This document shows, one piece after another, positions 46,186 through 58,472 of a stretch of DNA of 64,000 nt (the first letter of the stretch is position 1; every line of letters starts with the position of its first letter). This DNA comes from Dendrocalamus latiflorus (lineage: Eukaryota; Streptophyta; Magnoliopsida; Poales; Poaceae). Made by a program: the position numbers and the translations under genes. The notes under the pieces were generated by a model. That model was not told where the DNA came from, did not search any database, and was given only the letters and a program-made list of their open reading frames with translations. The stretch covers positions 9,877,077 to 9,941,076 of the forward strand of contig CM029647.1 in assembly GCA_017311315.1 (NCBI GenBank), given 5' to 3'.

Positions 46186-48485
46186 AAAGACGCTATATAC
46201 GGTAAACACTCAGGACAATGGTGAAGACCGTATGGGCACCTCCCCCTCCAATGCGTTGGGGAACGGAGCTTAAGAATGTACGTTTTGGGAATTCCTTCCG
46301 TCGTGTACCTATAAAAAACATTGCTTCCTGATCAGAGTGAAGGACAAGTGTTACAAGCTACACGTGCAGAGGAGACCGTAGGGGCTGAATATCTTCCTCC
46401 GTGGCCCAGCCGGAGGAGCAGGCAGGGAGCATCTGATCTGCACAGTAGGCCGGTCAACCAACAGTAGCCACCGCCGTGCATGCGTGCGTGCATGCGCTGC
46501 CGCGTCCAACACCAACCCCACAACCCCGCCGCGATCGAGCCCAGCCAAAATCCAATAACTCGGTGGGACTCACTCGTTTGCCTCGCGTTTTCAAGATAGA
46601 ATCTACTAACTAATTAATTATACTATATACTTTATTGGCTTTATTTATATCGGTAAAAATTACATATGAGTTTCTGTTATACTACAATTTTTCGTACAAA
46701 CAATCCAAAAATCATAAACCGTAGCGGAAAAAAAGAACATCCATAGCTGCACGAAGACGAAGCGGCCTGACGTGCGATCAAGTCGCCGTCGGTCGCCTCC
46801 AATGGTGGCGACGCCCGTGCGCGTGGTCGGGTTGGTTGGTGCGGCGGCCGCAAGGCCAGTAAAGGCAGCCACTGCTCACGTCCGCCTGCATGTGCGATGT
46901 GTGGCTCCCGCGTGCAAAAGCATCGACCGTCGTGTCTTGTGCACTTGCACCAACTGAGCTCTCTGTGGTGTGTGCGCCTGGCCCAATTCGCCGAAGAGGC
47001 TAGGAGATGTGTACTGGACAACATTGCCGTTTCAAAAAAAAAAAAAGGGAAAAGTTTAGTGAACATTGGTTATACGCCGTTATACCCTGAATCCACACGG
47101 TGCATGCTGCCGATCATATGTATATGGCACAGTATTGGAAATGCGCGGATACACTCGAAACTTAAACAAAAAATGCGAAAGAAATGCGCAATACACAGAA
47201 CGTGACAGATGAAAAATTGACTGGTCTGTGTTATTATTAATTAAAAGCTTCTCATATGCCATAAATACTTTGTGCATCAAATATGCTATATTGTTGGCTA
47301 TGCATAGGATGGGTTCGGAACCGCTTATATAATATAGCTACAGTAGGTTTTTTTAAAAAAACGGTGTGGTTTTTGAGAGGGGTTTAAAGATCAATTGTAG
47401 TAAAAAATATACTGAGTTCAGCTGTACTAGTCAAAATCATATACAACTATTTTTCTGTACGTACTGTCTCTTACGAACAATCAGAACTAAAAAATTTAAA
47501 TATTTAAACCATAAATTATAAACCATAACCCAAAATAATTTATCCATACTACACCCGAAATAGGGAAAATATGTAGCACCCACCCCTTCACGCCTTCAAA
47601 AAGATTCCGTACGTGACCAATCACCTGTGCCCTAACTACTAGGCAATATAGGACTAGCCAATAATCTCATACCTCGCTCCTCTCTCGTGCAGCTAATCTC
47701 CCAAAATTGGTATCATGTATTGTGCTTATATTTCATTTGAGCTCGATGTCGGTGTCACAGTAAACATGCATATTTCATTACTGCTTAGCCAATCGATCGA
47801 AACATCCAGCTCATCGTGATTATTAGTTGAGCTCGCTGCAAGCGCTCACGAACCACCGCTACCTCGTTCCACCTCACTCTAGTGTTACTACCTCTGCATC
47901 CAACTCCGCTACCTCCAGATCTCTCGTCTCATCATCTCATGGGCAGACCTACAAGAGATCAAGAGTGTTCAGCTAAACACTTAATTTTTTTTACAAAATA
48001 CTAGGTATATAATAGATATATTAGATATATATGTTAGTTGGGTTAAAACTATATTTTTATGCCTACAAATAAATTCAGTCCGCACTTCTGTATCTCATGC
48101 GCAGTTTATGTAACACTTTAGACCTATTTTTCTTCCTACCTCAGTCCTTTTCATGCAAGCCTAAAGAGGTAAAAATACAAAAAAAAACCCTAACCTTTGT
48201 TCTTTCTTGCCTTGTGGTTGTCTGTGTGGAAGGCGGCTTCAGCCTTCGAGTAGCGAGCGGGCAGAGGTGCAGGCTACGGAGGCGAGTGATGACCAATAGA
48301 CGCGGACTACATAGGCACCAATAGACGCAACTTAACTTCGAAATCCGAACACCTATTCTAAAAATCCTAGATCCACCACTGCATCATCCCCATCGCCCTC
48401 TCTAGACCCATAAAATATAAATATGACCCGTTGTTTGTTACCGATCGCTAGCTCAAGATCTAGAACACCTGCTCCAAAGATATTA
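46186..48485. other. Intergenic, no gene recognised
   Basis: AT-rich DNA with GC-richer blocks at 46330-46560 and 46740-47000. Those blocks give overlapping frames on both strands (for example 46677-47066 minus) with Arg/His/Ser-rich wording and no domain. They may be gene fragments. Confidence 0.4.
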
Positions 48486-48717
48486 AGCTTATGGCTTTGA
48501 TGGCTTTGGCGGTTAGCTTTTGGCTGAAATTACACTGTAGCAGCCGTTAGCTTTTATGAGTCATTCAATTAAAAAAATAAAAAATCATTATATCGTCCTG
48601 GATAATACAAAGGAATAAGATAAAAAACGAAAAGAAAAAAATGAAAAAAGCCAAAAAAACAAAATAAGCCAAAATTAGAAGTAGATGTGTTCCAAATGGC
48701 TTCTGACTTAAATAAGT
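48486..48717. repeat. MITE family B, copy with TTA duplication
   Basis: It starts AGCTTATGGCTTTGATGGC, ends CCAAATGGCTTCTGAC and is flanked by TTA at both sides. ACTGTAGCAGCCGTTAGC and ATTATATCGTC blocks recur in the related copies at 15891 and 62945. It is non-coding. Confidence 0.6.
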
Positions 48718-48901
48718 TAAAAGAAAAAAAAAGAAACTACAACGTTTGAAGCGGGACGGAAATATTAGAGGCGTTATATTTAATAAAAAAATACATTAGT
48801 CATTCCAATGCACTAGTACTACGGTGGTAAAGTGTTGTGCAATGAATTTTGCTAAAGTATCGGGTGAATTTTGGAACTAAGCCAAACTAAGCTATGCCTT
48901 A

Positions 48902-49167
48902 GAAAGTTTAATTCGGCTTTGATTTCTGGCTTCTGGCTTATTTTTCACTATTTATAAATTTCATTTTTTTTCTAAACTTTTGGCTTTTTGTTGAGCTTTT
49001 TTGCCGGTTCTTTTTTCCCGTATTTGTTTGTATTATACGTAATGGGCTAACATATTTTTTATATTTTTAATTTTTTTTAAATTTAATTATGCTAAATAAG
49101 CATCTGTCAACTACAGTGCTTTTTTCAGCTATAAGCCATGAACTTTTAAGCCAAACCGACCACCATC
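48902..49167 (-). repeat. MITE family A, copy 4 (reverse)
   Basis: In reverse orientation it carries the family blocks CTTTTGGCTTTTTGTTGAGC, CGTATTTGTTTGTATTATAC, AAATAAGCATCTGTCAAC and CATAAGCCATGAACTTTTAA, ending GACCACCATC. Flanks are TTA at the left and TAA at the right, so the duplication is imperfect. Confidence 0.7.
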
Positions 49168-49689
49168 TAAATGAGCTGGATGAATTTGCACAATGCACCC
49201 CACTTTTGGTCTAGAAACGTACTTACCTTTCTTCCTTTTGTACACCGAAAACGCACTAAGTTTTGCTTGATCCCGTTGATAGGTCCGTTCGACGGCGGTT
49301 AAAGTTTTGGAAATCAGTTTCCCTTTTTCTCGCGAATCAAAATAGTATATTTTTGGAGAGAAAGAAGACAATTGCACTCACGCCATTTTGGTGCTCCAAA
49401 CCATCATCGTGCACTCCACACCCATACATGCAAGTCTTGTGTGCGTACAGACATTCGTAGATGTTCCTTGTACCTTATTACGTCTCGTCTCGTATATGTG
49501 TGTCGCCGTACTTATCTCAATAAGCAAATTTGTACAGCTAAAGTAACCAAATTTTTTTTAGGAAAAGTAAGTCTTACTAATTGCTATTTTTTTGAGAAAA
49601 AAGTAAGTCTTACTAATTACTAATTGGAAGTGCTATATAACATTTGCATGCTATACAACATTCGCATGATTTTTGAGGGAAAACTAGTC
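49168..49689. other. Intergenic, no gene recognised
   Basis: AT-rich DNA. A short direct repeat (GTAAGTCTTACTAATT, at about 49567 and 49602) is the only structure I notice. Confidence 0.4.
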
Positions 49690-50640
49690 AGATTTCTCAT
49701 CTTTGGATATGCGCGAAGATTCGTGCGCATCTTCTCCACCGTCGACTTCCACCTCTCTGGCGAAGCCACCATCTTTGCCGCCAATGACCCATGGGATTAG
49801 GGCTCGAGTTCACCTGTTAGGGCTAGGGTTCACCCGAGCCCCTCTGAGCTTAGAGGAAGGCAGGGGCGATAGTGGACCGGCGGTCGAAGGCAGCGGTGGC
49901 GGGGCGGCGAGGAAGTGGTGGTGCCGCCTCGACCGTGGCTGAGAAGAGGGCGGTGGGGCAGGGTTAGCGTGAGGTCGAGGATTGGAGTGGCTGTTAGGAG
50001 GCGGTGGGTGGTGGCGACGGATCCGACGGCGGTAGCCGCAGGAGACGGGGAAGAACGGCGGGGCAGGGGTGCTGGAGGCTAGTGGGGGTGAGGACCAGAG
50101 TGGCTGTTAGGTGGTGACGGTGGATCCGGCGGCGGTAACGGCCGGAGACAGGGAAGAACGACGGGGCGGGGGCGCTGGAGGCCAGTGGGGGATAGGACCA
50201 GAGTGGCTGTTAGGAGGTGGTGGGTGGTGCCGGTGGATCCAGCGGCAGTAGTCACTGGAGACGGGGAAGAACGGTGGGGCGGGGGCGCTGGAGGCCAGTG
50301 GGGGCGATGGGAAAGAGAATAGCGGCGGGAGAGGATGATTTGATGGGAGGGGAGGACAGAGCAGGGTGAGAGGAGGACGAGGTAGGGGGAGGTGATAGGC
50401 AGCGGGGCTCACCAACGTCGGAGGTGAGGTGGGGGAGGCTCTCGGTGGTGGTGCATCGAGTAGATTGGGTGATGGCGGCCGATGGAGGAGGAAGCGGGAG
50501 AGGGGGAGGTGGTGGCGCGGCAGTCTCGCCAGCGGCGAGGAAGTAGGGGCAGCACAGGTGAGGGGGCCGTGGGATTGGGCGATTCGGGTGAGACGACGAG
50601 GTTGGCACAGGGGAGTTGGCTAGCGGCAGGTAGGTTAGGG
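49690..50640. repeat. G-rich block with a minisatellite of about 103-113 bp
   Basis: Within a strongly G-rich segment, GAGTGGCTGTTAG recurs at 49985, 50098 and 50201, and GGAGACRGGGAAGAACG recurs at 50041, 50143 and 50257. This gives three units of about 103-114 bp between 49985 and 50320. Open frames here on both strands are Pro/Ser- or Gly/Arg-rich with no domain. It could be decayed GC-rich gene sequence expanded by slippage. Confidence 0.6.
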
Positions 50641-50683
50641 TTAAGTTATTTTATAGAATTTGGGTGCGAATTTGGTGCATTGA

Positions 50684-50853
<170 letters not shown>

Positions 50854-50854
50854 G

Positions 50855-51212
50855 CCTCTTTTCTACTCTGGGTGTAATTACACCCTATGTCGTATCTCAC
50901 AACGTAGTGAGTATTTCATGTAACGGATATTATGTACATGTAGTATACGAGTATTTCAGACCATCTAGGTGGTATGAACAATTTTTCAGAGGTGATATGT
51001 ATATTTTTTTGACATACTCCTTTTTATGTACATATATGAATGCATTTACAAAATACGCTAAAAGCTATAGACTCCCTTACAATTTTTTCATGTGGTTCAC
51101 ATTGGAGTATCTTATAATTAGTATACGAGCATACCTAAAGTGATAAAGGAGTATTTCAAATTTGTTTAGGTGGTATATTAGAGGTGGGTGTAATTACATC
51201 CGGGAGTAAAAG
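50855..51212. mobile_element. Micron-like element between two (TA)n tracts
   Basis: Imperfect inverted ends of about 28 bp bound a 358-bp AT-rich body: left CTACTCTGGGTGTAATTACA, right GTAATTACATCCGGGAGTAA. (TA)n tracts lie on both sides (50688-50815 with a GA extension, and 51221-51281). Rice Micron elements are about 0.4-kb non-autonomous elements known to sit within (TA)n microsatellites, and this matches in size, context and design. I did not confirm sequence similarity to rice Micron. Confidence 0.6.
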
Positions 51213-51216
51213 GAAT

Positions 51217-51220
<4 letters not shown>

Positions 51221-51281
<61 letters not shown>
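51221..51281. repeat. (AT)n microsatellite right of the Micron-like element
   Basis: A pure AT run of about 61 bp, the counterpart of the left TA tract. Confidence 0.95.
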
Positions 51282-51284
<3 letters not shown>

Positions 51285-53999
51285 GCATAGGTACATGGTA
51301 TCATTTTCCATAGGAGACATAGCACTAAGAAAGCTGGCGAGTAAGAATGACTGAATCTAGTCTCTTCATACGCCTCTTAGGGTATATATATATGAGTGGG
51401 GTAGATGAAAATTTTCCATTCTACCCCTTAATAATTACAAAATATGAGGGTATTCTTTATACTATTATGCCTATTACGTATTAGATCGGGTGTAAGATCT
51501 AATCACGGGAAGTTATGCCACCTCTACAACATGTACATTTGCATCATCACCGTATGGCACATACCAATTAATGTTGTTTCTGCATGGCGCAATGCAATTG
51601 TGAAGTTTGTTGCTGATTTTAATCCACTCTGCATCCTTTTTCCCCTCTAGGGACATTGTGGTGTATCTTGGTATAAGGGTGCTAAACATGCATCTAGTGC
51701 TGCCCAATGGGCCAGGCCTTGGCGTGCCAACCCACAGCCCGTCTTTGTTGGCACGGCTCAAACACAGCACAACCCGCATAGCTCGTGAGCCGTGCCGACA
51801 TGACCCAGTGGATCGTACTATGCCTAGGTCGAGGGGTCAGTATGGCCTGGCCTGGTCAGGCTCCAACGGGCGTAAATGGGCCGTGCAAGCACGACCTGTG
51901 AAAATACCCCCCCCCCTTTTTTTTTTACCTTTTTTGACTATTGGGGGTAAAAAGAGAAAAAAATAGCAAAAAATTCAAAAAAAATGTCAAGTTTTTCCCC
52001 CTATAAATAGGGGTCATCTGCTTCTACATTGTTTGTTGGTGCACCAAACCAGATATTAACTGATAGATTCATTACCATTACCACATATTCAATTATTTTC
52101 TAAGAACGATAGACAACTCGATGCACCAGCCACTAGGTTTTCTAACACAAGATTCTGAAAACTCTTGGCTCTACATGGAGTCATCCTTGGTATAATCTTT
52201 AGATTTGAATCATCTTTTGCTTGGTATGATGGATTTTTAAAGAGACATTTATCCCATGCCTCCTAAGAAACAAAGGAATGGCAGAGATGATGCAAAGAAT
52301 CAGGGTTGTGCATTGTTTATTCTAGAATGGATAAAACTTTACATTAAGAATCAAAATCAAAGTAGAAATGAAGCACATTTCGACATGGCTGCGCACTGTG
52401 TTTCAATGTTTCTTTAGGAATTTTGTTCATCCTCTCTCACAATGTGTTCAATGTAACTCCAGATATACTTTTCGATAGTTTTAGAGCATTCAACAAGGGT
52501 CCATATCAAATATGAATTCTCTTGTAATTAGCAGTTGGATTTGTATCTAACCCCAAACTAAAATTCCAAATTAAATAAAAATAAATTTGAGATTAAAGAA
52601 AGAGTCCATATCAAATACTATAAGAAATAACCTAAATTCGAAATAAAATTATCAGTTGGATTTATAAATGAATTCCAACATAAAACTAAAAAAGAAAGTC
52701 TATAGTGCAATCCAAAAATATGCAAATTTAGAATAAAAGTAAAAAATCATTTGTTTTTTAATTTGAGACTAAGTGAAAAATAGAAATTCTAGTTTTATTT
52801 AAAATTATAGAAATATTCTAATTTGAGGAAAAAATGAGATAACAAATTTATTTGTATATATAAATTAGGAATCAAAATATATTATATAATAAAAATCGAT
52901 GATAAATAGTTTACAACCGCTAAGAAAAAAGTAATTGTTAAAAATTCTCACAAAAACAAAACATTATGACCATTTATTTAGTGGACCTCCTCGGATGGAG
53001 GGATTGAGAGTGAGATCATTAATGGGTGTTCACTCGGCTGTACCGATATAAGCTATATGATGTGCGTTATGAGCATATAGTATAGACAAGCATTGTAATA
53101 ATTAAAAAACCGATGATGATATAAATGAAATATATTATGTAATGCTATGTTTATTGTTTACTATACAAGTATTTTTGTCAAAAAGTTTCTAGGAAAAAAG
53201 TTTTGGTTGCATATGACAAATATTGGGGAATAGAGTGGGTATTTTTTTTTCTTTTATAATATATAATATCAAAACATCACAAATGAAATTTTGCAACAAT
53301 TTATTTTTCATAAAACAAAATCACATATGTATTGCTAAGTCATTTAAATATGTTTTAAAGGTATGCCCACGTAAGTGCGCAGACCACCTTGCTAGTTGAA
53401 GTTGAGTAGGTGTATTTTGTTTACAAGTATAGGACCTTTGGGAAATATAATTTGCATCAAGGTCCTAATAAACCGCTGGCATTGTGGTGAGGATGCAAGC
53501 GCCATGTGTCGAGTAGTGTCCTCACTAGGGATTCACGACGATGATGCTGAGGGTTGCCGACGATCCACTTCGACAAATGCGAGGTTATCCGCGCCTTAGC
53601 GCCAAACAAAAGAATGAAGGACCTTGACTCTGTTGCTAGGTTTTAATCATCCCAACTATCCAGGTTGACCTGTCCAAGCCCGACCAGGACTAGATTATGT
53701 CTTTCTTCATGAATCCAATCAAAATTTTATAATCTCAATCACGTATGTTTGTCATTTTGATTGAGGCTACGCTTGACATGGTGCAAGGACTCCACGCCTA
53801 AATCCGTTTGTAGCAACTACCTGTCTTAAAGGGAAGTCCTTCCATACTTTCCTAGCTAGAATATGCAACAATTTACTGCTGCACTGCCACTCATACTTTT
53901 AAGTTATATGGAATTTAGCTTTTGAAAAGCATATAAGCACTAAACATAAGGTGAAGTGGTAAACAAACCAATCTTCTGATCGACTTTCTAAAATTATGA
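51282..53999. other. Intergenic, possible hAT-type remnant, no gene recognised
   Basis: At about 51690-51900, GC-rich words (GGCACGGCTC, GAGCCGTGCCGACATGACCC, GGGCCGTGC) resemble the subterminal regions of grass hAT elements. A short frame at 52257 begins with a Lys-rich peptide but stops after about 54 codons. The rest is AT-rich with no transposase that I can read. Confidence 0.35.
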
Positions 54000-54003
54000 A
54001 AAG

Positions 54004-54131
54004 AACAAAGCTAAAATTATGGTTAACTTCAAGAAAGCGACTTTCTATCGATTGCCCACTTACTAGCTGCAGCATTTCCCGGAAGTCAGGAACAAAACTA
54101 AAATTATGGTTAACCTCAAGAAATCCTAATA
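54004..54131. repeat. Short direct repeat, period about 97 bp
   Basis: CTAAAATTATGGTTAACYTC occurs at about 54010 and 54107. On the minus strand both copies encode FLEVNHNFSFV within one open frame (53899-54165). That is a consequence of the duplication, not evidence of a gene. Confidence 0.5.
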
Positions 54132-54543
54132 ACCTCTCACTGTGGTCTGCCATGGGCTCATGCAATCACCCATATATATATGAAAGCAAGTTACCCCCTT
54201 TTCCTTCTAAACTACTCGTTCTAAATCCAAAATCCCGAAGACACACTTAGATCATCTAAAAAGACAACCATACTTAGGGTTTCTGAAAAATGAAATAAAT
54301 CAAATAATACCTATCAATCGCAAGCGTTGAATTCCAATTGAATAGTCGAGATTAGAGAACATCCACATTGCAAGTGTAGTAACTACGGGATCTATATCCT
54401 TAATTACCCGTACCAATTGCAAGTCGCCACGCCCGACACGCATTAACCATACCTTTTTAGTGAGAGTATTCACCCCATAGGGCGAAGCCAACTATGAAGG
54501 CCGGTATACATAGACATCCTAAATTTTTAAAATTTATACATAT

Positions 54544-54575
<32 letters not shown>

Positions 54576-55027
54576 TAACACCATCACTAGTATAATATTC
54601 GCAAAAATCTTCCTGTCCACACGCACAATCACAGAATCGATCGACACCGACCAAAATATTGCTGTGCCAGCTGCCCTCTACTACCACAAGATCGCTTGTA
54701 CAAGAGCTCAAATCATTCGAGGCTCCTCGTACTTCAGTTAATTAATGAAGTCCTTCCCTGTTACTGGTGATGTCTTGCCTTTGTTACGTACTAATCACTT
54801 GTCGGATGGGGAATATTCGTGGTGACTCCACACAAAGCATGCATCCATCCATGCTTTGCAAGCCTGTAAAAGCCTACGAACTAGCTAGAAGGTGCATGGA
54901 TATATAGTTTAACACTTTGGAATCAACCAAGCCCTCATATTAAAATTAATCAACTTTTCGCACGGGTGAGTGTTAGATGCGTAGTGCTAGGGTTGTGCAT
55001 GCTAACTTTTCGTCCTAATTCGCATTG

Positions 55028-55065
<38 letters not shown>

Positions 55066-55269
55066 TCTTGTGAAACAATGGCTATAGATGATTTGTTGGT
55101 GCCAATGGCTGCAAAGCACAAAGTTATATTATATGTTACCAAGCGCACGCCTCCATGTGGAAGCCAAAAAGCTCTGGCTGACTGGTCTCATGCACACAAT
55201 TCATTGGCCGTGGAGAAATTTTATATGTAGAATCGAAGATGCAAAATGCACGCCGAAGTGGGTACATGC
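54132..55269. other. Intergenic, no gene recognised
   Basis: AT-rich DNA with a short TA tract near 54545-54560 and a (CT)n tract at 55032-55062. It ends at the CATGC target site (55265-55269) of Copia element 2. Confidence 0.45.
55032..55062. repeat. (CT)n microsatellite
   Basis: An uninterrupted CT run of about 31 bp. Confidence 0.9.
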
Positions 55270-55745
55270 TGTTAGAATGATCTCAACAGGGCATTTGGCC
55301 CAACGGCCAAATTCCCTCCCCTTACTCGCGCCCTGATTGGGGGCGCCCAGCCCAATAGGCTGGTGGGCCCCTGTCGCCAGCGCCATATAAAAGAGAGGTG
55401 GGGGCCGGGGCGGCACGCATGACGAGGTTCACCGTGCCGCCGCCAGACCCACCAACAAACCCTAATCCGATCTGAGGAGGGGGCGCTGCAACGACGGGAA
55501 GCTCCACCACCGCAATCCCCTTCGCCGGATCTGCGCCGCCACCGCCACCGTCTTCCTCTTCCCCGACCGCCGCTGCCCGTGCACAGACATCACCGACGAA
55601 CCAGTGATGGCCGCCTCTTCATCCAGCACATCCGGAGGTCGGTTAGTACCCCTCTCTCCCTCTCGGTATCACTAAAGAACCCTAGTCTAGAGAAAAGGAA
55701 AGAGTATTCCGCTAGATCTAACCTAGGAGATCCACGGGACTAACA
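55270..55745 (+). repeat. 5' LTR of Copia element 2
   Basis: A GC-rich 476-bp LTR with a TATA box (TATAAAAG) at 55386-55393. It matches 60937-61411 almost exactly. Confidence 0.95.
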
Positions 55746-55746
55746 T

Positions 55747-55758
55747 TGGTATCAGAGC
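55747..55758 (+). other. Primer-binding site of Copia element 2
   Basis: TGGTATCAGAGC, one base after the LTR, is complementary to the 3' end of plant initiator methionine tRNA, the usual Copia primer. Confidence 0.9.
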
Positions 55759-57059
55759 CATCCTTAGTGGTAGATCTAGACGGGAAAAGAAAAGAACAAG
55801 AATCCCCAACCGAGAAATCGGCAAAAAGAAAGAAAAGAAAGGGGAGGAGCTCACCGTTCGGGCACGGTTGCCGTCGGTCCGGGCCGCCCCGTCGAGCGCG
55901 CCGCTTCGGGTGTAGAGCCTCGCCGCTGCCGCTGGCGGGCCGCCGTCGCGTCGCCTCTCGGGCTGACTCCCGCCGCTTCCTCGCTGGAGCGCCGCCCTCC
56001 GTGCGCCGCTTCTCCGCGCGGGCGCGTGCGCCACCGTCGCCCGGGCGCCGTTGGTCGCCAGCTCCGTCGGGGGCCGCCGCTGCGCCACCGCTTCGGGCCG
56101 CCGCCCCGCCGCCCGTCGCGCGCACACCGCCGCCGTGCAGCCCGGCCGCTCCGTGCGCCCGCCGCCACCGCCCTGCCGTGTTTTTCGGGAGGACCCGATC
56201 TAAATGCTTCTAGGGTTAGGGTTGGGGGCGGGCGGCATTTTGTTCGGCCGGTTATTCCTCCAAGCCGTCCGATCTAATAGACGGTTTTGATGAAAGGGGG
56301 CGGGGCTGCGGGATGGGCCAGTGGGCTGTTGGCCTGGGGAAAGATTAAGTCGGGCCGCCATGGGCCGCGCTGCGAAGAAATGGGCCGTTTCGGCCACCTC
56401 ACGCACGCCGTGGGCCGTGGCCAGGCCGAAAGAATGGGCCAAAATGGCCGTTTGAACAGTATTTTTTGTTAAATGGATTTTAATTGTTTTCAGAAGCATT
56501 TATTGAATGAAAATTGAATCAAATCTCTGTAAATTTTTGCACCAACGTGTTAAAGTTCCAGAGATTAAAAGAGTATAGTTATGATGCTTCTGAATAATGA
56601 ATTATTTTAGAATAATTACAGTTTCCGCTGCAAAAGTTAATGTTGATTGATTTTTCATTATTAAATTCGAACCAACGGGAGAATTTAATTTTGGAAAAAA
56701 ATAGATAGAATTTCCAGATAATTATGATATTGTTATTTTCTGACCAACGTTGATAATAACAGTATTATAATTTTAATTGAAGTTTTTATGCATTATTTCT
56801 ATTTCTGCCCAACGGTGATGTAGATTTAATGTATAAATAAAATTGTATGTCGTATTTTGACCAATGTTGGAAATAAGGCATATAATTTTGCTGTTAACAA
56901 TATTATAATTTTAATTGATGATTTTATGCATTATTTCTATTTCTGCCCAACGGTGATGTAGATTTAATGTGTAAAACAATTGTATGTTTTTTAATTTTAA
57001 CCAACATTGAAACCAAGGCATGCAGTTGTTGTTATTATGTCTAATTGTTCTCACTGTAT
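55759..57059 (+). other. Non-coding leader of Copia element 2
   Basis: The first 450 bp are very GC-rich and give long Arg/Pro/Ala frames on both strands (for example 55746-56213 plus and 55718-56125 minus) that I read as composition artefacts. The rest is AT-rich, with a 138-bp tandem duplication (AACGGTGATG at 56811 and 56949) and several CCAACG words spaced through it. The usual gag N-terminus is not visible here. Confidence 0.6.
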
Positions 57060-57833
57060 ATGAATTGTGTCTCCACACCGTGTCCCACAGAGCCTGTGGC
57101 ACCGGTGAGGGATGAAAATGAGGCTGATGCTGCTTGGCAGACCAGACAGAGGGAATATGCTCCCATAAAAATGTCATATGATCTTGATCATAAGAAATGG
57201 ACCACAGCCAACAAGAAATGTATGGCTGTAATAAAGAACACAATTGAGCTTGCGATTGTGGGCTCAATTGCAGAGTGTGACACTGTCACTGAATACCTTG
57301 ATAAAATAAAGAGTCAGTTCACTGGCTCTTCAAAGACTTATGCTACACAGCTGATTAAGCAGCTGGTAACAGAAAGGTATTCTGGCAGTGGCAATGGCAT
57401 AAGAGAGCACATTCTTAGAATGAGCAACTTGGCATCTAAACTTAAACCGATGGATTTGGCTCTCAAGGATGAGTTCCTTATTCATTTGGTTTTTGCTTCT
57501 TTGCCAAAAGAGTTTGACACTTTTGTTGTCAACTATAATATGCAGCCCGAGAAATGGGACATGGAGAAATGCATAGCTATGTGCGTGCAAGAGGAGGAAA
57601 GAATCAAATCCTCACATGGTGGTTCTATCAACTATGTGAAGGATAACAAGAAAAAGAATTACAACAGTAACCCCTTCTCAAAGAACAAGGGAAAAGCCTC
57701 TGTCCATCAGTCTCAACAGAATAAGTTTGCAGTAGACAAAGATCAGTGTCTTCACTGCAAAAGACGGGACACTACAAGAAGAACTGTCCTGATTACTTAA
57801 AGATGATAATGGCAAAGAAAGGTGAGAACATTG
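57060..57833 (+). pseudogene. Copia element 2 gag, lacking its N-terminus and frameshifted
   Basis: A UBN2-type gag reads from about 57090 (DENEADAAWQTRQREYAP, then KKWTTANKKCMAVI, KLKPMDLALKDEFLIHLV, LPKEFDTFVVNYN). The zinc knuckle CX2C part (CLHCKRRD) is in the first frame, but its GHYKKNC half is in another (57746 onward), so a frameshift near 57762 splits the knuckle. The N-terminal gag segment normally found upstream is absent or was joined by splicing. Confidence 0.85.
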
Positions 57834-58470
57834 ATGTGAATGTCGTATGCGATAATGTGAACGTCGCGTGCGAGAAAGTGAATGAATCCTCGTCTACGAA
57901 TGTAAACAGAAAACGAAAGAGAACTCTAGATGAGTCGTCGAAATTATGGCACTGTCGTTTAGGCCATATTTCGAGGGGGAGAATAGAAAGACTAGTAAAG
58001 AATGATATTCTTCCTCCATTAGAGTTCTCAGACTTAGAACAATGCAGAGAATGCATTAAAGGAAAATATGTAAAGAAAATTAAAAAAGACGCTAAAAGAA
58101 GCACAGGAGTTCTACAAATTATTCACACAGATATTTGTGGTCCTTTTCCTGTGGAAAGTGTGGATGGATATGACTCGTTCATAACATTCACAGATGATTA
58201 CTCTCGTTATGGATATATTTATCCAATCAAAGAAAGAAATGAAGCCTTGGATAAATTCAAGATATTTAAGGCTGAAATTGAAAACCAACACGATTTAAAG
58301 ATTAAGATAGTTCGATCTGATCGTGGGGGAGTACTACGGTCGACATACCCCATATGGACAAGTTCTTGGACCTTTTGCAAGGTTTTTACAGGAAAATGGC
58401 ATAGTAGCCCAGTATTCTATGCCGGGCGAACCTCAGTAAAATGGAGTAGCTGAAAGATGCAACCGTACCC
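57834..58470 (+). pseudogene. Copia element 2 integrase N-terminal part, protease missing
   Basis: Only about 30 codons separate the gag knuckle from the GAG-pre-integrase zinc region (KLWHCRLGHISRGRIERLVK, then CRECIKGK). No protease with a catalytic Asp motif fits between them, so a deletion has removed it. The integrase core follows (IHTDICGPFPVES, then FITFTDDYSRYGYIY and IVRSDRGG) until frameshifts between about 58325 and 58460 break it shortly before the third catalytic residue region. Confidence 0.85.
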
Positions 58471-58472
58471 TG

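Noticed and set aside
55718..56213. Overlapping frames of 105-155 codons after the Copia element 2 LTR
   Set aside because: Same reason: GC-rich leader of the retrotransposon, frames on both strands, no domain.
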